A DNA stretch of 64,000 nt, from contig DAOKZK010000005.1 of assembly GCA_035325645.1 (NCBI GenBank), positions 1-64,000 of the forward strand, given 5' to 3'. Shown piece after piece: positions 59,382 through 64,000 of this stretch (within the stretch, counting starts at the first letter, position 1; each line of letters opens with the position of its first letter). Position numbers and translations under genes: made by a program. Below the pieces are notes generated by a model that was not told the origin of the DNA, did no database searches, and worked only from the letters and a program-made list of their open reading frames with translations. Origin of the DNA: Macondimonas sp035325645 (lineage in GTDB: Bacteria > Pseudomonadota > Gammaproteobacteria > UBA5335).

Positions 59382-59825
59382 TCAGGAGAGTTTCGTGCGC
59401 CATTCTTCGACGGCCTGCGTGATCTCCTGCATGGCGCGGTCAAAGGCCCGGGGTCCTTTCCGGAATGGATCCTCGATCTGCCGCTTGGACCAACGCCCGA
59501 GCAGATGGACCCGCCCGCGCAGGTGGGGGAATGCGCGCTCGATCCACTGGAGATGCAGATTCTCCATCACCAGCACCAGATCATGATCGTGTGCCAGCGG
59601 CTGATCGAATTGACGCGCCTTGTGCCGCCCGATGTCGAGGCCATGCTCGCTCGCGACCCGGATCGCCTCGGGATGGGCGGCCGATCCGACCAAGGCAGCG
59701 ATTCCGGCAGAGGACACGCCCGCGACCTTCCCCAATTTGCGGTCGGCCAAAACCGCTTCGGCAAGCGGACTGCGACAGATGTTTCCGCTGCAGACCATCA
59801 ACACCCGAAATTTGCCATTGACCAT
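59382..59825 (-). CDS. wzb: Low-molecular-weight protein tyrosine phosphatase (Wzb-like)
   Basis: A 147-residue LMW-PTP. The signature VCSGNICRSPLAEAVL holds nucleophile Cys12 and Arg18, and IEDPFRKG supplies the general-acid Asp. Proteins of this kind dephosphorylate the tyrosine cluster of the partner BY-kinase, and the adjacency to wza and wzc supports that. It starts the three-gene export set; 94 bases separate it from wza. Confidence 0.93.
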   Translation of the reverse strand: MVNGKFRVLMVCSGNICRSPLAEAVLADRKLGKVAGVSSAGIAALVGSAAHPEAIRVASEHGLDIGRHKARQFDQPLAHDHDLVLVMENLHLQWIERAFPHLRGRVHLLGRWSKRQIEDPFRKGPRAFDRAMQEITQAVEEWRTKLS

Positions 59826-59887
59826 TGCGAGTAAACCGCCGCGGCGTGCCGAGGCTTGACCTGAAGTGGGGCATGAGCGATCGCGCG

Positions 59888-59907
59888 CCCCGACGATCAG
59901 GTCGGGG
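59888..59907. other. Intergenic hairpin upstream of the phosphatase gene
   Basis: CCCCGAC-GATCAG-GTCGGGG is a perfect 7-bp stem between the small secreted protein gene and the phosphatase gene. It lacks a T-run on the minus strand. It could be a processing or attenuation hairpin in the polysaccharide transcript. Confidence 0.4.
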
Positions 59908-59936
59908 CGGAGTGATCATCGAATCGCCAAAGAGAC

Positions 59937-60254
59937 CTAAAGGCTGCGATTGTAAAAGAAACGCGCCAAACCCATGGAAGGACCGCCCAGGCGGCTGCCC
60001 GCTGGATACTCTGTCACGATCTCCGTGCCCGTCCGGCGCGTGACAGTCTTGGTGTTGGTGACCGGATCGGCAATGATCTGCTTCTTCCCCGGGAAGACAT
60101 AGACGGTCTTGCCCGTCGACGGATTGAAATCGATCCCCCAGCCTCGCGTTCCGGTGCTGCCGATCTCAAAAGGAGCAGCCCAAACTGCGCCCGAAAAGAC
60201 CGCCGTTGCGCCGACCAGTGCCGCGGCGCCCATCATCTTGCTCACTTTGCCCAT
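59937..60254 (-). CDS. Small secreted hypothetical protein
   Basis: A 105-residue protein with a signal peptide (MMGAAALVGATAVFSGAVWA, cut before APFE). The mature part is short, rich in Gly, Thr and basic residues, with TGKTVYVFPGKKQIIADPVT and TGTEIVTEYPAGSR. GGAGGTG precedes the ATG. It lies between the beta-barrel protein gene and the phosphatase gene in the same orientation, so it may belong to the polysaccharide transcript. No family recognised. Confidence 0.75.
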   Translation of the reverse strand: MGKVSKMMGAAALVGATAVFSGAVWAAPFEIGSTGTRGWGIDFNPSTGKTVYVFPGKKQIIADPVTNTKTVTRRTGTEIVTEYPAGSRLGGPSMGLARFFYNRSL

Positions 60255-60311
60255 CGCACACCTCCTATTCGAGGATCTTAAAACCCGGTCTGGCTACGCC
60301 CAAGTTCACGA

Positions 60312-61067
60312 TTAGATGAAATTAAAGCCGAATCCCACGGAAACTGCCAGCTCGGTATCGGCGTTAAACCGTTCGGTCACATTCACGGCGCCTACGGTCA
60401 CCGTCATCGGCAGCCAGGAATACGGCGCGATCGAAACGGCAGCGTTTGCGAAACGCCCGGTGTACTCTCCGATCAAGGCGATCTGGGGCGTGAGATAGAG
60501 TGCGCCACTGCCAAAGATGTTTGCGCCATCCTCGCCCGGATCATTGAAAAACTCCGTACCTGCTCCAACCGTGACGATTCCGGCTAACCGGCCCACGGGG
60601 ACCATCTTGGAATACGCTACGTAATAGCTGGGATCGTTGTTGCCTTCCGCGCCACCCCAGACCCCGAAGCCGTTGACCCCGACGGAGACCGCCGAATACC
60701 CCGGCAGGTTGCGGTGGATCTTGAACGAAAAACCGCCTGAATCACCAAAGGAATCCTCGCTGTTGTCGCCGGTCAGGGAAGAAAATCCAATGCCGAACTC
60801 GGCGCCCACATACCGATCCGGATCACCCAGACCAAAAGCCACACCAACTGAAGCATCGAATTCATCGTCTGCAAAAGTTTGGCCAAAAGCGCCGACACCG
60901 ACCGCCCCCCAGCTTCCGCCGAAGCCGACCGGCGTTTCCAACGTCGGAGAGGCAAAGCTTTGAAACGCGATGACGGTGCTGGAAGCCTCCGGGGTCACCT
61001 GGCCCCAAGCCGACGCACTGCCGATCGCCAAGAGTCCTGCAACGCCGCAGCGGTACTGATTCGCCAT
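60312..61067 (-). CDS. Predicted outer membrane protein, Gly-rich beta structure
   Basis: About 251 residues. The signal peptide (GVAGLLAIGSASAWG) is followed by a repeated amphipathic, glycine- and aromatic-rich pattern: ETPVGFGGSWGAVGVGAFG, DPDRYVGAEFGIGFSSLTGD, MVPVGRLAGIVTVGAGTEFF and a final VSVGFGFNFI. This looks like an outer membrane barrel without a recognised family. Start is ATG 61067 with GGGGTTGG upstream; an upstream ATG at 61109 would add a basic extension before the signal. It is first in the minus-strand run ending at wzc. Confidence 0.8.
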   Translation of the reverse strand: MANQYRCGVAGLLAIGSASAWGQVTPEASSTVIAFQSFASPTLETPVGFGGSWGAVGVGAFGQTFADDEFDASVGVAFGLGDPDRYVGAEFGIGFSSLTGDNSEDSFGDSGGFSFKIHRNLPGYSAVSVGVNGFGVWGGAEGNNDPSYYVAYSKMVPVGRLAGIVTVGAGTEFFNDPGEDGANIFGSGALYLTPQIALIGEYTGRFANAAVSIAPYSWLPMTVTVGAVNVTERFNADTELAVSVGFGFNFI

Positions 61068-61109
61068 GTTCCAACCCCGTATTATCAATGTGTTATGGCG
61101 TGCCGGCAC

Positions 61110-61423
61110 ACACGCGCTGTTAACTCAACATCGCCTCGGCGAAGAACGACACCCCGACCTGTCGCGCCGCGGGACAGCAAAAGACTGACATCAGAAGAAT
61201 GACATTGCAACGATCGAGCATCGCGATAACAACGCAGGGTACCGGCTGAATGCCTCACCGGCCCTGCAGGGCGGTCTTCGGCGGCTCGTGCGTTCCGCTG
61301 AATGCTCCAAGAAAAGGCGCATCGCGCACTGTTTGAGCTCCTTTGCCGTCCTACCGGCGTAGCGCACACGGGCTCCGCAACCCGCATCAACCAGGCACGA
61401 ACCGGCAGCAGCGGACCGGTACA
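61110..61423. other. Gene-free region
   Basis: About 310 bases between the beta-structured envelope protein and the pirin pseudogene. No protein homology, terminator with T-run or repeat was seen on either strand. Confidence 0.5.
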
Positions 61424-62213
61424 AGCCCCCCGCCTAAGCTCATCCACGGCCTCCGAGCACGCTTGCCGGGTGTTCATGACGAAGAGGCCATGGCGGGCAA
61501 TCGGCTGCTCGAGTGGCATGCCGCTCAACAGGAGTCCGTTGTAACCGGTCTGCGCATCGAGCGGACTCGTCATGCCCGGATGGCCGAAGAGCGCTGCCTC
61601 GATCGCTCAGATGTGGCTGTCGCTGACGACAAACCGCCCGCACGACGGCCCGTCCAGCGGTCGCAAACGCGAAGGCGGCCAACCGGCGGCATTCAGCTTC
61701 ACCTTCCATACGTTGCACGCCGTACGGATGCGCGCCGGGTCGTGTGCCCCCAGCGGTCACGCGGCCCTCCCCGGCGTCGTTGCCAAGCGCGACCGCGGGG
61801 CCCTTCCCGAGGCGATCCTGATTCGCGGGCGCACACAGCTTGTCCCGCGCCGGAAGCTTGACCCAGAGCTCCGCCATCTCCGGCATGCCGCCCGATTCAA
61901 TCCCCGCAAGTGAAACTCCTCGTGCAGCACGCCCGCGCCGGCGGTCGTCCGATGCCCGTCGGGCCAGACGCCTCCGTTGCCGGCCGTACCCGGATGAGCG
62001 CCCTGATAGACGATGGTCACGGTCTCAACGGCACAATGCGGATGCATCCCGACCCCCCGTGGGACGTATCGACCGGCGCAACCCGATTGGGGACCCGCGT
62101 AGTCAACAGGCCACTACCGCCTCCCGCTCGATCGAGACGGCTATCTGCAGCGCAAAGCCGTCATGCACCCAGTGGATTGATACGGACGGCAGAATACGCG
62201 TCAGTGCTTTCAT
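61424..62213 (-). pseudogene. Pirin family protein, frameshifted pseudogene
   Basis: Full-length pirin can be followed in pieces on the minus strand. It begins at ATG 62213 (MKALTRILPSVSIHWVHDGF), which ends at a stop. A second frame gives WPVDYAGP, then GVGMHPHCAVETVTIVYQG and TTAGAGVLHEEFH. A third frame from about 61901 gives ESGGMPEMAELWVKLPARDK. A further frame gives HDPARIRTACNVWKVKL, an in-frame TGA, and LLLSGMPLEQPIARHGLFVM. At least three frame changes and one stop codon make it inactive. The metal ligand motif HPH is still visible. Pirin often neighbours FMN reductase, DoxX and LysR genes, as here. Confidence 0.85.
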
Positions 62214-62296
62214 CGACAGGTGTGCTCCCGTGGAACTGCTTGCTCGGGACCTCCGCCAAATCACCAAGGCGCATCAACCACCGCCCTCGTCCACAA

Positions 62297-62860
62297 TCAG
62301 GTCCGTGCCAGACGCCGCGTCCACGACGCCAGCGCCGCAAGTTGCCGCCCCATGTGTTCCCGCGTCGCCTCATGCACGAGCTGGCCGTCAGCGTCGAAAT
62401 GCTCATGCGCGGCACCGATCATCACCTCCGGCTTGTTGAGCGGGAGTGCATCCACGCAAACCAGGATCTGGCGCAGGTGATACTGCGCCCGCCCCGTCCC
62501 GATGACGCCGGGACTGGCACCCATGATCGCCACCGGCTTGCCGGCGAACGGCTGATCGGGCGGACGCGAGGCCCAGTCGATGGCGTTCTTGAGCACCCCG
62601 GGAACCGAATAGTTGTATTCGGGCGTCACGAACAGCAGCGCGTCGGCCGCCTGGATCTCCGCCCGCAAGCGTTCCACCGCCGCGGGGAAGTGCTCGGTGC
62701 GCAGGTCTTCGTTGTACAGCGGCAGGTCGCCGATCTCGGCGGTGGTGATCGAGAGGCCCGCCGCGGGTGCCAGCGCCTGCGCGACCCGCAAGGCAGCGGC
62801 GTTATAGGAATCCCGGCGCAGGCTGCCGCAAATCCCGAGCACGTTCAGCATCTGGGTCAT
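62297..62860 (-). CDS. NADPH-dependent FMN reductase
   Basis: A 187-residue flavodoxin-fold reductase. The flavin phosphate loop is GICGSLRRDSYNAAAL, and TPEYNYSVPGVLKNAIDWAS is the family's central motif. The start is ATG 62860, preceded by GGAGAAAC. It reduces FMN or quinone-like substrates with NAD(P)H. It is 29 bases downstream of doxX on the same strand and upstream of the ruined pirin gene. Confidence 0.92.
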   Translation of the reverse strand: MTQMLNVLGICGSLRRDSYNAAALRVAQALAPAAGLSITTAEIGDLPLYNEDLRTEHFPAAVERLRAEIQAADALLFVTPEYNYSVPGVLKNAIDWASRPPDQPFAGKPVAIMGASPGVIGTGRAQYHLRQILVCVDALPLNKPEVMIGAAHEHFDADGQLVHEATREHMGRQLAALASWTRRLART

Positions 62861-62889
62861 GAGTTTCTCCGAGTGTTCGCAAGTTAGAG

Positions 62890-63309
62890 TCAGCGCGCGC
62901 CGCCGAGGGCGAGCCGCCGCGGGCCATGCGCGGCGGCAAAGAGCAGACCGCCGATGAGCGCGGTGTTCTTCCAGAAATGCAGCGACTGCTGATAGGCCAT
63001 CATGGGGTTCGTCTCGCGCCAGTAGCCGTGGAAGATGGGCGTGGCGAGCGCGGTGAACGCAGCCAGTGCCAAAGCCACCCAGCGCGTCTGCCAGCCCAGC
63101 AGCAACAGCGCGCCACCGGCCAGCTCCTGCAGCGCGGCGGGCCACACCAGCAGCTCCGCCAGCGGCATGCCTTGGGCCTGCATGTAGCCGGCGGTGCCGC
63201 CGATGTCACCGAACTTGGCCAAACCCGCGCCGATGAAGAGCGGGGCAATCAATACCCGACCCGCAACGGGCCGCACATCGGCAAAGACATCACGAGTAAA
63301 GGTTTCCAT
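62890..63309 (-). CDS. DoxX family membrane protein
   Basis: A 139-residue DoxX-type protein with four membrane helices: RVLIAPLFIGAGLAKFGDIG, ELLVWPAALQELAGGALLLL, WVALALAAFTALATPIFHGY and the C-terminal NTALIGGLLFAAAHG. CAGGAGACC precedes ATG 63309. DoxX-like proteins are linked to thiosulfate oxidation in archaea and to redox stress elsewhere. It is divergent from the LysR gene, which is its probable regulator. Confidence 0.9.
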   Translation of the reverse strand: METFTRDVFADVRPVAGRVLIAPLFIGAGLAKFGDIGGTAGYMQAQGMPLAELLVWPAALQELAGGALLLLGWQTRWVALALAAFTALATPIFHGYWRETNPMMAYQQSLHFWKNTALIGGLLFAAAHGPRRLALGGAR

Positions 63310-63433
63310 ATCGGTCTCCTGATCGGATATCCGCCTCATCGGCGATGCGGTAACTTTAGGCGATACCCGTTTTCCGGGCAGCGCCGCGTGGCCGAACGCC
63401 CCGTTCGCCCCTACCGAACACCGAGGCGCACCG

Positions 63434-64000
63434 ATGAAGTACAGCCTGGACGACATCCGCACCTTCCTCACGGTGGTGGAGCACGGCAGCATCAGCGCCG
63501 CAGCGCAGCGCCTGGAGCTGACCAAGTCGGTGGTCAGTCAGCGCGTGGCCCATCTGGAAACGACGCTCGGCGTGGCGCTCCTGCACCGCTCCAGCCGCGG
63601 CGTGCGGGCCACTGACCGCGGACGGCTGTTCCAGGCCCAGGCCTGCGACGCCATCGCCCAGCTGGAACAGGCGGTCGAGGCGGTTGCGGAGGACGACACC
63701 ACGCTCACTGGCCTGCTGCGCATCAGCGCGCCGGTGAGCTTCGGCACCCGCCACCTCGGGCCGATGCCGTTTGACTTCATGCGCGCGCATCCGCACTTGG
63801 ATCTGGCGCTGGACCTGTCCGATCGCATGGTGGACATCGCGGCCGAGGGCTGTGACCTCGCCATTCGCATCACGCGCCTGCCCAAAGAGCCCTGCTGGTG
63901 GCGACCCGGCTGGCCGAGAGCCGGCGCGTGATCTGCTGCAGCCCGGACTACGCGCGTGATCACGGCGTGCCGCAGACGCTCGACGACATCCCTCTCCATG
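63434..64000 (+). pseudogene. LysR family transcriptional regulator, frameshifted and cut by the window end
   Basis: The frame from ATG 63434 gives an intact helix-turn-helix (LDDIRTFLTVVEHGSISAAA, then VVSQRVAHLE) and the start of the effector domain (LRISAPVSFGTRHLGPM). After DLAIRITRLPKE the frame goes to nonsense and stops at 63931. The adjacent frame continues the family: LLVATRLAESRRVICCSPDY. One base is missing, or two extra, near 63890. It may be a true mutation or a sequencing error. The gene continues beyond 64000. It is divergent from doxX. Confidence 0.8.

Noticed and set aside
61081..61086. GATAAT as -10 of the envelope protein gene
   Set aside because: It lies only about 14 bases before the chosen start, leaving no room for a leader, and has no -35.

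Overview
The window is high-GC, densely coded bacterial chromosome with a gammaproteobacterial gene set: RecBCD, MetH, UvrB, YqgE-RuvX next to a pyrR-pyrB-pyrC' cluster, an MdtABC-like RND operon, MlaA, RlmJ and SixA. I cannot name a genus. No tRNA, rRNA, CRISPR array, prophage or insertion sequence was recognised.

Layout. (1) 1-960 is the worn edge of an integron: an attC-like site, one gene cassette (SRPBCC protein, minus strand), an attI-like junction and a truncated integron integrase (plus strand). (2) 1039-6657 is a tightly packed minus-strand operon: mlaA, a MobA-like nucleotidyltransferase, xdhC, an ABC exporter pair, an SDR oxidoreductase and an alpha/beta hydrolase. (3) 6872-11582: SCP2 protein, metH, EF-hand protein. 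(4) 11795-20862: four-gene RND efflux operon (adaptor, two pumps, outer membrane channel). (5) 20878-22950: leuA with its own promoter, a leucine-rich leader peptide and an attenuator-type hairpin, then a strong terminator inside the 3' end of the convergent pyruvate-kinase-like gene. (6) 22914-27825: pyruvate-kinase-like protein, a CHAD protein followed by an orphan ParA-type ATPase, and convergent sixA with an acidic protein and a lipoprotein. (7) 28033-35820: cytochrome c-FTR1 iron permease behind a Fur-box-like site, then a giant membrane-anchored GH94 protein. (8) 35991-43995: uvrB, an aminotransferase, yqgE-ruvX-pyrR-pyrB-pyrC'-pyrK. (9) 44299-53704: a beta-barrel protein, then recC-recB-recD. 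(10) 53827-61067: PerM-type transporter, rlmJ, and a Wzc/Wza/Wzb-like polysaccharide export set with two envelope proteins. (11) 61424-64000: a decaying pirin / FMN reductase / DoxX / LysR cluster, in which pirin is a clear pseudogene and the LysR gene carries a frameshift.

The observations most worth following are the integron end, the leuA attenuator, the CHAD-ParA-SixA neighbourhood, the fused cytochrome-FTR1 permease with its Fur-like site, the NdvB-like GH94 protein without a glucosyltransferase, the dihydroorotase with a lost metal site, and the pirin pseudogene.
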